From Heloderma charlesbogerti (taxonomy: Eukaryota; Chordata; Lepidosauria; Squamata; Helodermatidae), in the NCBI GenBank assembly GCA_026122225.1, contig JANEZZ010000728.1:1612001-1676000 (forward strand): 64,000 bases of DNA, read 5' to 3'. This document shows positions 47,505-59,690 of the stretch, piece by piece; the stretch's first letter is position 1; every line of letters starts with the position of its first letter. Under the pieces are notes generated by a model. It was not told the DNA's origin, searched no databases, and worked only from the letters and a program-made list of their open reading frames with translations. The position numbers were made by a program, and so were the translations under genes.

Positions 47505-47702
47505 GCTGCCCTGTACCAGGTCAGGCTCTTTGTCATCTAGTCCACTGTTGTCTACTCTGACTGGCAGCAGCTCTTCAGGGTGTCAAGCAAAGGTCTTCCA
47601 CATCACCTACTACCTGATCCTTTTTTTAAAACTGGAGATGCCAGGGTTTCAATTGGGATTTTCTGCATGCAAAGATGTGCTCTACCACTAAGCTATGGCC
47701 CC
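47505..47702 (-). mobile_element. tRNA-derived SINE, worn copy
   Basis: On the minus strand GGGGCCATAGCTTAGTGGTA, then TTTCAATTGGGA-type decayed B-box region, ACTAGATGACAAAGAGCCTG and AGGGCAGCTTCC. Same family as 30357. Confidence 0.75.
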
Positions 47703-47719
47703 AAAAAGGGACAGATCAG

Positions 47720-49425
47720 GTGACTGAAGTGATACTGTATTCAAATAAATGCAATAGAGCATTGTTCAACTGTCATGTTTTCCTCTTGTAGTGAAGGGGC
47801 AGATGATATGCAATTGTCCAAGATTTGTATCAAGTTGAGAATTTTTTCTGGAATGTAACCAGTGAGCAGACCCTAAGGGGCAAATGCATAACATGTGAAT
47901 AAGCTCTCAGGCTGACATTTCAAGGGTTCTTTCCCTCTCTAATATTTAACATCTTTGGAATAACTTTAAAACCACCCTGGAGGAAAACATAAATTATTTG
48001 AATAACTGGAGTGTAGTTGTCCACTTGATGTTCTTACCAGAGAAAAGAAAGAAGGGGGTGGCATTGATAATTTTTACTAATAAATGCTAAAACTCCTCAT
48101 TTCTTGAATATCTATGCATTTGGGTTTCCTCACTTTTTATTCTATCAGACAAAGTGTTTAAACCAATTCATTGGTCACAAGCATTTAGTTGTAATGTGGC
48201 AATGATAACATTAGAACTCTGCAAGTGCTTGGATACATGTTTAATTTTGGTTCATGAGTAATTCTTCTGCAGCCAAATCACCTGAACTTTATGTTTTGTA
48301 AGCATGTCTAGGAAGAGTGCCTTAATATTACACTATGTTGCTATAGTCCTGAATATTTGAAAGGAAGTGACCAGATAAGCCTTTCAATTGATTTCCTGTG
48401 CACTTGAACAGTGTTTTCTGCAGCACAGTACATAATCTGCACTGCTTTTAAATTACTCAAATAAATACGTCTCTACTTTTTGCCAAGGTAAACTATACTA
48501 TAGCTTCGTTAATGTCATTGGCAGGAGCTGCCTCTAATATTTAGTATCAGTAATTTCACAAAATATGTTATCTTTATTCTGTTCCAGTACTCAGTTATTC
48601 TGCAGGCACAACCTAAATCTTTGCCTGGCTAGTGTTGAAACCTTTCAAATTTGTAGAGTGTGCTGATCCCTTACACACCAATCCTAAACACATTTACCTG
48701 TCTTATTTATTTCAAAGCGCTAACGTGGAAGTAAATGTACTTTCGATCGCTGCCTTTCTTGTTATCACTCAAGCCTAACTATACATGCCCAGATCTCCAT
48801 GTCTTTTCAACAAAGTCAATATCTTCTGGCTCTGGTTAATATTTATTGTTCTTTTGTGAACAAACAATTTGCTTATACATTTCTGAAAGAAGGACTCCAA
48901 AACTGAATGCAGGAGTTCTCACTGGAATCAGATAGAGAAGACCTATTAATGTGCTGTCATACTCTACTTCAATATAAGTTACACAGAGTTGTGTTATTTG
49001 ATGGAGAAATTCTTTTTTCCCAATGAAAATTCATCTTTTAGCGTCACTGCATCCAATTCCTTGAACTAACATAAGCCTACCCATGCATGTCATCTAATTT
49101 CCCAGTGGATGTAAGGATTTTATTTTCCCTCACAAACTATATTGCATTTTATTATTTTCTGTTTTTATTTTTAGCTCATTTACACTTTATCCTCATCATC
49201 TCTCCCCACAATTATTTGCATTTCCTTCAAAATTAATGTTATCAGGCTTAACTGTGAAACCCTCAGCAGCTTTGCCTCCAGAAAAGAGAAGCTCAGCTAC
49301 ACTGGGGAGGACAGGAGGTCACCATCGGGTAGCTGCAGTGGCATCACATCAGTCCTAAAACTGTTAAGTCTACTCCTCCTACAAATTGATTTGCCAACAG
49401 CTAACAGGTTTATCCAACCGACCTT
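47720..49425. other. 1.7 kb of apparently unique intron
   Basis: I see no repeat family, long frame or RNA gene here. AT-rich but of normal complexity. It is one of the longest repeat-free stretches of the window and a good place to look for conserved non-coding elements of AFF3. Confidence 0.4.
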
Positions 49426-49430
49426 CCACA

Positions 49431-51155
49431 TAGGGTGCTTCCAAATGAGGCTTTTATTGTGCCATCACCCTGCCTCATTCAGGGAATTTTACAGGGGTCC
49501 AGATGTCAGATTCCATTTGTAACCAATGCTGGTTCCAGGTTTTTGAGGGCCCTTGGGAAAGACACCCTCAATGGGCACCCTCCCTTAGTGAATCTACCTT
49601 TTCACCACCATTGACGCCAGCTGCTATTGCTTCTCATTCTCTTTCTCATCAATGCTACCGCTTGCTTGTTTGACAGACAGAAAGCCAGTGAGCAATAGGC
49701 AGTGGCATCTAGTGCATCTCCTTCTCACCATCACTGTTGTCTGGGACTGAGCGAGAGGCTCTGGTGATGGTGAAGAGGAGGAGCAAGTCCAGGGGAGTCT
49801 TGTCAGTGGGCCCCTTCTGGGGCGTAGACCCTTGGCAGGTGCCCAACCATGCTTACACTTGATACAGCCCTGCTTGTAAGCCCTCTCCTGTTTTTGCACC
49901 ACTTCGTCCATCTTTTTTTTAACACCAGAAAATCTGTTAAAGGAGAAAAAGGACTTCCAGTCCCTAATATATGTTATTATCAAGCTGGTATATTAGTGGC
50001 ACAGAGGACTCAATCACCTAAAGGTATCACACCTTGGATTGGGGAACAAATAGGAATAAATATACCCCTAGGAAACTGGATGTGGTATATGTGACAGGAG
50101 AAAAGACGAATACAGATATATATAATTAGAGATGCAATCCTGAAAATCTAGGGGAAAGAGATGTATATTTTGACAGGCATTTTCCCCCTTACTCCAGTAT
50201 TTGGTTCTGGACAGCAGGAAAATTGGGTTATTATTCTGTGTGGTTTACAAAAATGTAAATATATTTCCCATGGAGGTATTATTTCATATGCCCAACTAGT
50301 AGATAGAAAAGTTGACCCATGACTTCCCTTTTTCCAATATTTGCAAATTAGAAGTTATACTGAAGGAGCAACTAGGGGAATATGCATGGCTAGGTCTGAT
50401 ACTTCATTTGAGAAGTTATTGAACTTGAACAGAGAGAATTACTGTCCAAAGTACATAAAATATTAATATATATGAAAACAGAAGAGAGGTAATTAAACAA
50501 ATGTGGGAAAGAGAATTTTAAATAACAATTTAGGAGAATCTGTGGAATTATGTGTTTTGGAAATTTGTAGGAATGTATTGTATATGACTTGTAGATAAAA
50601 CCTTTATAAAATAATATACATGTAATACTATTATACACTGGCCATGATGTCTAGCATATTTCCAGCAGTAACAGAGATGTGCTGGAGGTGTAATGGTAGG
50701 GGGACTTTTGTCCATATATGGTGGTATTGTAGTCTAGTTAAGGAATATTGGAAGAAGATAATAAACAACATCAGAAAGATTACAGTCTGTGAGGTATAAT
50801 TACCTTCAACAACCATACTCCTGGGTGATATTAAATATCAAATCCCTAAAGATTTTGTGGTGATTGTAAGTTATATGTTAATAGCTGCAAAAGCTTGGTG
50901 AACAACAGATATATAGTCTCTTGCATGGTGGGGAAAAAAATCCATTCAGACTTTCCCAGAAAGTTGGATACTGTTTATCAATTATTGGAATAGGATTAGG
51001 CCAGGTGACCTAGCAACCTTAGATCTACTACATCAGTGTTAAGTTGAAGTATTGCGATCAGTTTGAATGACTGCATTGGGAAACAAAATTTTAAAAAGAC
51101 AGAATAGCTGTGCAGTGCCTTCTAGGTAATGCTAGGAGCCCTCTGTCTGGAAGCA
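49431..51155. repeat. GTGCTTCCA MITE split by later insertions
   Basis: Left part: GGTGCTTCCAAATGAGGCTT, CACCCTGCCTCATTCAGGGA (49431-49525). A middle part with CACTTCGTCCATCTTTTTTT is at about 49895-49945. Right part: GAATAGCTGTGCAGTGCC and CTGTCTGGAAGCAC (about 51095-51155). The order matches the intact copy at 40214-40439, so two inserts (about 49525-49890 and 49950-51090) broke it. Confidence 0.65.
49950..51090 (+). mobile_element. L1 LINE 3' fragment
   Basis: The plus strand encodes L1 ORF2 C-terminal features: GLPVPNICYYQAGILV at 49.95 kb and, near 50.68-50.77 kb, CWRCNGRGTFVHIWWYCSLV with K.YWKKI following. Many stops and frameshifts. Inserted within the GTGCTTCCA MITE. Confidence 0.75.
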
Positions 51156-52109
51156 CAAATAGTATCTCACATTGCACTTTCTGCCATCATAGAACAAATG
51201 GACATCTATGTCCTCCCCCATGTGTTTTTCATTTTAATTACCAGATCATCACTCTCCCCATTAGAAAGGAGGTAACAGAAAATGCTGTTGTAATTCTATT
51301 CTTAAATTAAATGCACGTCCTGTATCGAACACTCAACGGTGCTATTGGGACTGTGCTGGTCTCCACTTCCTTTTCACAGTAAGTGCCAGAACAGGCCTGG
51401 ATGGTGCCCTTGTGGTAGATAAGCATGATTCTTCTGGCAGTATGGCTTAATTTAAAAACTGTTGCCTGAATTCCCAAATGCTTTCACTGGAAGTCAGATC
51501 GCTAAAGTGTCATTTTGCTTTCAAAGCGTCCTATATATTATGGCTTGCCAGACTCCTTTTGGATGAATGCTCTTGAATTTTAAAAGTTGTGAGTGAGATG
51601 AATGGGAAGACTAGATTTCAGTAAATGTTTCTCTCACATGGTGTGAGAAGCAGCACGTGTCAAAGTTGTCATTAAATGTAAAGGTTCCTTGTCCTTATGA
51701 AACGTAGAAGAAGAAGATGAGAACTCTAAATTGAACATGATAGCAGAATATGACTTTTGTTTCTTGCCAGTGATCTGGGGCATCTTTTGAAGGCTTGAGG
51801 AAACAAGAATATTTTTCTGCCTTACTGATTCAGGATATTGGAAATGTGAGCTCTGATGTGTGAGTTCTTTGGGTTGTTTTGGTTCTTACAATGTATTTTA
51901 TTATATGTTCAATACAATTAGATCCTGCCTCTCCATAAAATGTTCAAAGTAGCATACAAAACTATACAAATCTAAAATACAAAATAAAACCAACCGCATT
52001 TAATCTGGATAAAACACCAACAGCACTAAGAAAACAACAGCAATACAACACTTTAAGATAGTTAATTAAAACATGGCTAAATGAAGATTTAAAGATGCTG
52101 GTATGCTCG

Positions 52110-53815
52110 ATGCCATTTCATTTCATTTCTATTTCTATACCACTCCATAGCTGAAGCTCTCTGGGCGGTTCACAAAAATTAAACCATTAAAAATACATTA
52201 TACAAAGTGCAAAACCATTTACATAAAACATATAAACAAATAGCACACACAGAGAAACAACATATATCTAACAACAATTTTTAAACTATCAACCAAAGAC
52301 AATCTAGGCTGTGATTAAAAAATCATTGTATGCTGCCAAATGCCTGAGAGAAGAGGGCAGTTTTAACCTGGCACTGAAAAGATCACAATGTTGGCACCAG
52401 GCAGGCCTTGTAGGGGAGATCATTCCAGAATTGGAGGGCTGCCACTGAGAAGGCCCTCTCTCTTGTTGGCACCCTCCGAGCCTCCCTTCGAGGTGGCACC
52501 TGGAGGAGGGCCTTAGATCCTGAACATGGTGTACAGGTCAATTTATGCTGGGAGAGGCGCTCCATCAGGTATTGTGGTCCTGAGCCATGTAAGGCTTTAT
52601 AGGTCAAAACCAGCACCTTGAATCAGGCTTGGAAACATACAGACAGCTGGTGCAAGTGGGCCATAATCAGTATTATATGTTTGGACCTTCTTGTCCCTGT
52701 TATCTGGCTGCCGCATTTTGCATAAGCTGAAGCTTCTGAACTGTCTTCAAAGGCAGCCTCACACAGAGTGCATTGTAGTAATCTAACTTGGAGGTTACCA
52801 GAACATAGACAACTGAAGCTAGGTTACCCTGTCCAGATAGGGGTGTAGCTGGGCCACTAACCAAAGTTGGTAGAAGGCACTCAGTGCCACTGAGGTGACT
52901 TGAGCCTCAAGTGACAAAGATGGCTCTAGGATGACCCCCAGGCTATGAATCTGTTCCTTCAGGGGGAGCACAACCCCATCCAGAACAGGTAGAGCAACCT
53001 CCATCCGGTCAGGAGAACCACCCACCAACAGCATCTCAGTCTTGTCTGGATTGAGTTTCAGTTTATTAGCCCTCATCCAGTCCATTGATGATTTAGCACA
53101 TCCACAGCCTCACCTGGAGATGAAATGGAGAAATAAAGCTGTGTGTCATCTGCATACCAGTGACAGCACACTCCAAAACTCCAGATGACCACACTCAGTG
53201 GTTTCATGTAGATGTTGAATAGCATGAGGGACAAAACCGACCCCTGCAGAACCCCATACTGGAGAATACAAAGCCAAGCAATACTCCTCAAGTGCCACTT
53301 TCTGCAGCCGACCATGTAAGTAGGAGCAAAGCCCGTGCAATGCAGTGCCTCCCACTCTCAACTCAGATAATCATCCCAGAAGGATACCACGGTTGATGGT
53401 ATTGAAAGCTGCTGAAAAATCAAGGAGAATCAACCATGTCACACTCCCCATCTCCCTCCCAACATAGGTCATCATACAGGGCGACCAAGGCTGTTTCTGT
53501 GTCAAAACCCAGCCTGAACCCCGACTGAAATGGATCTAGATATTCTTGATAACATAAAGTCATGACTGTAGGCACAAGAAGGATAGAGGTAGGTAGGGCA
53601 TTCCACAACCAGGGTGCCATTAAAGAAAAGGTCCATATTGCAGGCCCAACTTGATGGATGAGTCGGGGGAACTAAGAGAAGGGCCTCACGAGTAGATAAT
53701 AAGACAGGGTCAAACAGCAGGATTCTGCTATAAAATGCCTGCTGTAATATTGCATTTACAGTGCCACCTTTGCCAAGCACAACTAATGAAGCAATTGCTG
53801 CCAAGAAGAGAGCTC
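52110..53815 (-). mobile_element. L2-like LINE, rearranged antisense copy
   Basis: Minus-strand pieces in order: YLDPFQSGFRLGFDTETALV, then PVWGSAGVGFVPHAIQHL (in another frame), YADDTQLYFS (catalytic YADD near 53.16 kb), KLKLNPDKTEMLLVGGS, VLPLKEQIHSLGVILE, and the C-terminal VLTYKALHG...RERAFSVAALQFWNDLP. Ahead of the reverse transcriptase part (53.6-53.8 kb) lies another C-terminal-like piece (STREALLLVPP, GTLVVECPT), so two copies are joined head to tail. All parts are broken. Confidence 0.85.
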
Positions 53816-55139
53816 ACAGGCTACACCTATACTTTAATTCCATCCTTGGGAGATGCTTAAATACTATTTGTGCTGACAGGACTGTACGTGCCATCCAATA
53901 ATGCAAACCTAAGGCGAATCAGCTTTCCCCACAAAACCAGGTGCATGCTGCATGGTTCTTACAGCCTAATTGCTGCAATATCATGCTAGCTCAAAAAAAT
54001 ATCCCTGAACACAATACTAAAAATAAAACCTTAACAAAGGTAAACCTTAACCTCTCAAAAACCCCCGCAAAGGAAATCCAATCTAATACTTTTAGAGACC
54101 TCCATTAGAGGAGGTACCTGGAAGAATTGGTGTAAAGCAACTCCCACCTGCAAAAACCATTGTAAACATTAGAGAAATACTGAAGAAAAGAACTCATGCA
54201 AGTTGCCTACTGCCAAAAACGGTAAAAATATATATAATTAATAACTGCATTACCAGAGTAAATAGCTCTCTCCAAGGACTGAGCGCCTGGGTATGTGAGA
54301 TGAAAGAGTGTTAAAAACCTAGAGCTGCATTAACTTCAGGAAGAAGTGATTAGTCAGCAGGCTGACAGCTGTGCTAGGAGACTGGTGCCAGATTTCACTG
54401 TATGCTTGCACTGGCTGCCAAGTGTTTGCTTGTCACACCAGATAAATGGAACATCAGCAGTGTTTTATTTGACCTGCTCACAAGAAAAATAAAGCAACTC
54501 TGACTTTCTCAGTGTGCTTGCCATTGACCTTGCATCAGCTGAGTTTGAGCAGTTAAGACTCCCTGGTCTGAACAAGTTAACTCTTTATAGAATTGGCCTT
54601 GAAAATCTGTTTTTATTCCTAGCCTTCTCAGGAAGTGGATGTTCAAATATAAAAAGAAACAGCTAGACAGTGCTGAACTTGACATTTCTTACAGTTTTTC
54701 TTTTTTGGTAAATGGTTAAAGGCCCTAAAAATGTAACAGCCCAACCCTATGCATATTACACAAATAAGTCCAACTATGTTCAATGGTGTAAGTCATCACA
54801 TGCAAATTTACTCAGGTAAGGGTCAAACTACACATTACATTAAATGTTGGTTCCCTTCCCCCCTCTCTCTGTCTGTCTGTCTCTCAAAATAGCATCTGTG
54901 GGAAAGGAGGCAATCAGCACTGTGATTATGTCACACACAGAGACATGTATTTATTTTCTGATATGTACAGGCTACAACAAAAAAAGTTCTCAAAGGGTCT
55001 TTTAATTATCATCAGTTATGCTTCAGCCAAGCAGAAGTAACCTTCTCCAAAAGGTATTTGCCCCAGGAGGAAAGCTGTGGGGTGTGTGGAAAGGCTTAAA
55101 CCCCCTTCCTGTGTGCCATGATCTTTTGTTATTGAGTGA

Positions 55140-55290
55140 AGTACATGAGAAGGTTCATACGGAAAAATAGCTTGGTCTCAGATCATTTAAGGCCTTCAAG
55201 GTTAAGACCAGCACTTTGAACTGGGCCTGGAAATGAATTAGCACCAGTAAAGCTGGAGCAATACTGGGGCAATATGGTCCCAATGTCTGC
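55140..55290 (-). mobile_element. L2-like LINE 3' scrap
   Basis: On the minus strand FQAQFKVLVLTLKALNDLRP, the short conserved part before the C-terminus of L2-like proteins; about 150 bp. Just right of it the sequence becomes unrelated. Confidence 0.7.
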
Positions 55291-55405
55291 GGGCAACTCT
55301 TGTTTATTCCCATTTGAATCCCCTGGAGGCATTCCTTTGTAGCCAGAGAGTTTTCAAGTATTTGCATCTGTAATGAACCTGAGAATAATGAATTAAAAGC
55401 ATGAG

Positions 55406-55995
55406 TAGGGATGGTTGAGAATTCCGCCACGGACTCCGGGGGAGCCAAATTCTTAGAATCCGCCCCCCCCCGGAGTCCGTGGCAGAACGGACCACCCCAC
55501 CCTGCCACCCTGTGAAGTCCGACCCGGCTGGATCCTACCTGGCACCGCTGAGTCTGGGTCCAGCTGGGTCCATCCACGGCCGGTCTTTGGACGCGAATGG
55601 TGTCCAGCCTAGCGGACGCCATTTGCGTCCCTTCGCCTTCCCATGATAGGCTACGTAAATCTTTACGTAGCCTTTCATGGTAAAGACCATGGACGCAAAT
55701 GGCATGCGCTATGCCATTTGCGTCCCTTCCCCTTACTGTGATAGGCTATGTAAAGATTTACATAGCCTATCATGGGAAGGGGAAGGGATGCAAATGGTGT
55801 CTGCTAGGCTGGATGCCATTTGCGTCCGAAGACCGGCCACGGCCAGAAGTCCGGCTGCGGCCAACCCTGGCTGGCGGCTCTGCAGAGCTGCCGCGGAGCG
55901 GAGCTGACCGGGGAGGATTCCGAGGGGGAGGACCGGATTGCCTCCCCCCCCGAACCCCCAGCGGTCTCCAGGTAAGGTGGTTTTATACACCCCTA
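55406..55995. mobile_element. hAT-like fold-back element with long palindrome
   Basis: 590 bp. Left end TAGGGATGG, right end CACCCCTA, flanked by the 8-mers AGCATGAG (55398-55405) and GGCATGAG (55996-56003). The inside is a long imperfect palindrome: GGCCGGTCTTTGGACGCGAA ... TTTGCGTCCGAAGACCGGCC around a centre of TACGTAAA / TTTACGTA motifs. Non-autonomous, very GC-rich at the flanks. Confidence 0.8.
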
Positions 55996-56394
55996 GGCAT
56001 GAGACTGAAGCCTCTCTTTTTGTGTGTTATGAGTGCTGAAGGAAAGAGGAGGGGCCAATGGAACCCTGACAGTTTGCCCGCAGTTTTTAAAGGCGGCTGT
56101 CTGACTAGGCTAACTTGGAGAGGGAGGTTCCGCCCCTCGCCTGCTGCTTCCCTGCGTAGCCTATCACGCATTGCTAACCAGTTCAAATGTCTAAGCTCCG
56201 CCCCTGACATTTCCCTCTTAGCTCTGCATATAAAAGAAACAAAAACACTGGAAAGGGGGTGGAAAATAATAATCCCCCCCCCATTACCATTTTGCCACTG
56301 AATATCAGTGGCAAATCACTGCATAGTGTTCAGTAGTGCTAAAAGGGCTAAATGTAGCTTGCCATCAAGCTACATTTGACCCCTTTAGCACTCC

Positions 56395-56495
56395 ATAGTG
56401 AGAAAGTTTGGGGAGCTGTTGCAGGGGTCACATCACGGGAAATGATGGGGGCTGCATATGGCTCATGGGCTGTGTGTTGCCCACCCCTGATTTAT
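56395..56495. repeat. TTGCCCACCCCTG MITE end
   Basis: GGGGCTGCATATGGCTCATG ... GTGTTGCCCACCCCTGA. Right end of the family also seen at 4990. Confidence 0.5.
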
Positions 56496-57014
56496 AACCT
56501 ACACCTCCAAAGATGTGGGTCTGCTTCTGGAAGTGTTAAACCGCCAGTAAAAACAAGGGTTAAGGAAACATGGCCAATCTAATATCTCCAAGAATGTGCA
56601 TATTCTCAGGTTGCACAAGCTGAGACGTATCCATTAAAAGAGAACAAGAATGTGCCACAGGTACTTCCTGAACCAAGTGCATAACAACGTCTCTTATTCT
56701 AGCCAAATTTTAGATCCGATGCCTTGAATGTAATAATTAACCAGTTAAAATTGATATTTTAACACTTTAACTCAGGATATATTTTGAAAATGTTTTATGA
56801 AGAAAACAGAACCTAACAACTCATTGTTTGAAAAGTGATCCTAAACATACTCTATTACTGTTTATAGAAATTAAATCCCTCTTATCTTTTCACAGCATTT
56901 CTTGTGTTTTCACAAGGAAATATAGGTCTGATACACTGTTAAAATCTGAAATTAGTCAGTCACGGTACAATCCTGGCCCCTGTTGTTGGCGGCTGGAGGG
57001 AGTTAGGATGTGGC

Positions 57015-57569
57015 TGTCAGGAGCGCCCTAGCTGCTTCTTGCAGTCCCTTCCAATAGCCAACTCAGGACACAGACGAAGAGGATTCTTTCCAAGCCTTTA
57101 TTCCTTTATTACTTTATGACTCTTTCAGATACTAATCACTAGTGACTAAGCAAGGAACAGCACTGGGGAAAGATAGCAGAGTAGCCTAAGCTCCAGGTAA
57201 GGCAGTTGGTCCCCGTCTGAAGGGGAACCACGGGAAGACCCTGAACTTATGGGCTATGGAGAGATCCTCCCTCTTTCCCTTGGGTCCTCGGGACGCGACC
57301 GTTGTTTGAGCACCAAACGAGCGGAATGCCTCCTTTCAGCGCCCTCCATCTATTGTTGCTCCCTGTGTCTGCGCCGAGCATCCAGCAAGCCCCTGTCCAG
57401 CGCTCTCTCACTGCCAGGGTCACTATCTATCCCAGGAATGCTGGCAGGAGGAATCTCTGCCAGCTGCTGTGCTTGTGAGAGATGAGCGAGCTCCTCTCCC
57501 ATGGATTGCTGTTCTTACTCAGAATCAGAACTGCTCTAGGGCTCTATGGGCTCAGTTTCCACCCTGACA
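57015..57569 (-). mobile_element. second solo LTR of the same family, opposite strand
   Basis: 555 bp. On the minus strand it starts TGTCAGGGTGGAAACTGAGC and ends GGGCGCTCCTGACA. It is flanked by the exact 5-bp duplication GTGGC (57010-57014 and 57570-57574). AATAAA (minus strand) lies about 90 bases before its 3' end. The frame that is open in the 32296 copy has stops here (GAGTAA, CAATAG). Confidence 0.93.
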
Positions 57570-57639
57570 GTGGCAGAGGATGCACTCTTCTTATTGTGGT
57601 ACTGCCATTGAAAGCAGATGCCATAATTTTCAAGCATGC

Positions 57640-59370
57640 TTGAATCCCAGTACCTTTTAAAAACAAACGACAACACAAACACTGCATCCATCATTTCCAT
57701 TATATTAATCATTTGCTGTGTAATTAGTGCATTGGCATAGAAAACAGGATTCAGAACTAAGGTCTGATGGGTCCTTTTTCAAATTAAGCCCTAGGTGGGG
57801 GAAATGCATGGGTGATTAGTTTGTAAGGATCTAGTATAATTACCCATACCGATCATTGAAATTATTGGCTCCAGGGCTGTTCCTTGTGAGGTCCAATCTA
57901 GGGCCCAAGATGTTAACCAATAAATCCTTGACTAGCACTGGAGAAACTATGGACAGACCTTTTAATCCATTTGAAATAATTTGCGGACTTTTCTAATATT
58001 GGTCTTATCTGAATAAGCATCATTTATTTTTTGTCCATCTGCAAACACAATTACAATATGATTTTTAGAATGAACCATGTGTGATGTTTCATTCGCATCT
58101 TGTACAGTAAGTAATACAGAAAAGAATATGCAGGAAAAGCATGCTAATGAACTGTGATCTTGCTTATGAAGTCTTAAAAGGATTGCTTTGACTATTTAAA
58201 TGTTCTAACAAGGTTTGATGTTGCGACTGCATGGGGCTGAAACTAACAAAAATATAAATGTGTCAGTTTCTTAAAAACAACAGACATAAAAGATGTCATA
58301 ACTAATACTTGTCTTCTAATTGCTTAGGAAGACTCTGCTACAGACTGTAAGCCTAACGCGTCTTCTCATTTCCACTTTAAAAACACAGGTGCATTCCCAT
58401 AAATTATATCTGCATCGCCAGATGTAATGTGAGAACTACAACTGCTATTTTGGGAAGATAACTAAATATGAACTGCATCAAGACTCAGGGCAAACACTCA
58501 AGATAATTTAATGTAGATTAGTTAACACCTAACACATTTTAACTTCCCTTTGTACTCACAAAGGAGTCAATTTTTCACCACCCTTCAATGCACATTTGCA
58601 TGACGATTCCAATCTACCGTAAAGATGGCAAAGTATGGAGTTGGTAGCTATTCTGGATTTACTGAGCGCAAAAGGGATGGGAGTAATCTTTTGTATGCAT
58701 TTGAACCTGTTACAGTATATGATTTGTACAACCTTGTTGAAGAACTTGCAGTCAATGAGGTGAGGAATGAAATAGTTTATGATGAAGGCTATTTTAATCA
58801 GACTCACTGTTAGATGAGGTTGTATTATCTTAGGAAGTATGAAGGATAATTTATGATAGGTAAATAGATAAACTCCCAACGCATGCTTCCTAACTTTATC
58901 AGCTGGAGTTCAGAGGTAGCTATAAATCTCTTGACAGAATAAGAAAAGTGCTTTGACTCAAGCAGGATAAATATTGTTTGGTTAAATAAGATGCAATAAT
59001 CAAAGTAACACCATCAGAGGTGCAGACATATCTGCAAACCATGGAAGCCATCAAGATTTTCTAGGAGCCAATTTGGAGGGAAAGATGGAGACCTTAGTGC
59101 ACCAGTGAGAGAAGGGATCCTGCTCTTACTGGGATGTTCTGTTCCCAGCAGGAGTAAGAGAAGGAGACACTCAGGTCCTACAAAGAGGAGCAAACATGGG
59201 AAGAGAAGAAACCTGAATACGATCCTCTTCAGCAACCCAACTGCCAGTTAGCAGGCACAGTAGTTTTGGCGACTGTATACTGTATGCTTGGGTTGGCATG
59301 GTCTACTAATTAATCTTGAAGAAGGAGTTTGAAGTCTTTACGCCAAAAACCAAATCTCATGTTTCATTTT
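57640..59370. other. 1.7 kb of apparently unique intron
   Basis: AT-rich intron without a repeat I recognise. It contains a short plus-strand frame (58625-58813) with no domain; I do not regard it as a gene. Confidence 0.4.
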
Positions 59371-59376
59371 AAAAGA

Positions 59377-59530
59377 CATAAGAAGAGTCACGCTGGATCA
59401 GATCAATGGTCCATCTAGTCCAGCGTTCTGTTCACACAATGGCCAACCAGCTGCCCACAGGAAACCCACAAGCAGGACATGAGTGCAACAGCACCATCCC
59501 GCCCATACGGGATACATAAACATTTGGCCT
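59377..59530. repeat. interspersed repeat, GGATCAG.TCAATGGTCCATCTAG type
   Basis: AAGAGTCACGCTGGATCAGA, TCCATCTAGTCCAGCGTTCT, AATGGCCAACCAGCTGCCCA, then AAGCAGGACATGAGTGCAAC. A frequent squamate interspersed repeat. I cannot say whether it is a SINE or the end of a LINE. Confidence 0.6.
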
Positions 59531-59562
59531 GTGATGGTCAGATCAAGTACAAGAACAGCATT

Positions 59563-59690
59563 CCCCAACCTGGCACCCTCTAGATGTGTTGTACTACAAC
59601 TCCCATCACCACCAGGAAGCATGCTGGCTGGGGGTGATGGAAGATGAAGTCCAACGCATTTGGAAGGTGCCAGGTTGGGGAAAGCGTACT
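59563..59690. repeat. CCTTCCCCAACCTGG fold-back MITE
   Basis: ATTCCCCAACCTGGCACCCT ... ACTACAACTCCCATCACC / GGGGGTGATGGAAG...GGTGCCAGGTTGGGGAAAG, nearly complete inverted ends. Family as at 23722. It directly follows the repeat at 59377-59530. Confidence 0.75.

Noticed and set aside
55699..56301. 200-codon open frame on the plus strand
   Set aside because: It starts within the right arm of the hAT-like palindrome and runs into unrelated flank; GC-rich sequence explains the lack of stops.
58625..58813. 62-codon plus-strand frame
   Set aside because: No domain or splice context and it stands alone in AT-rich intron.
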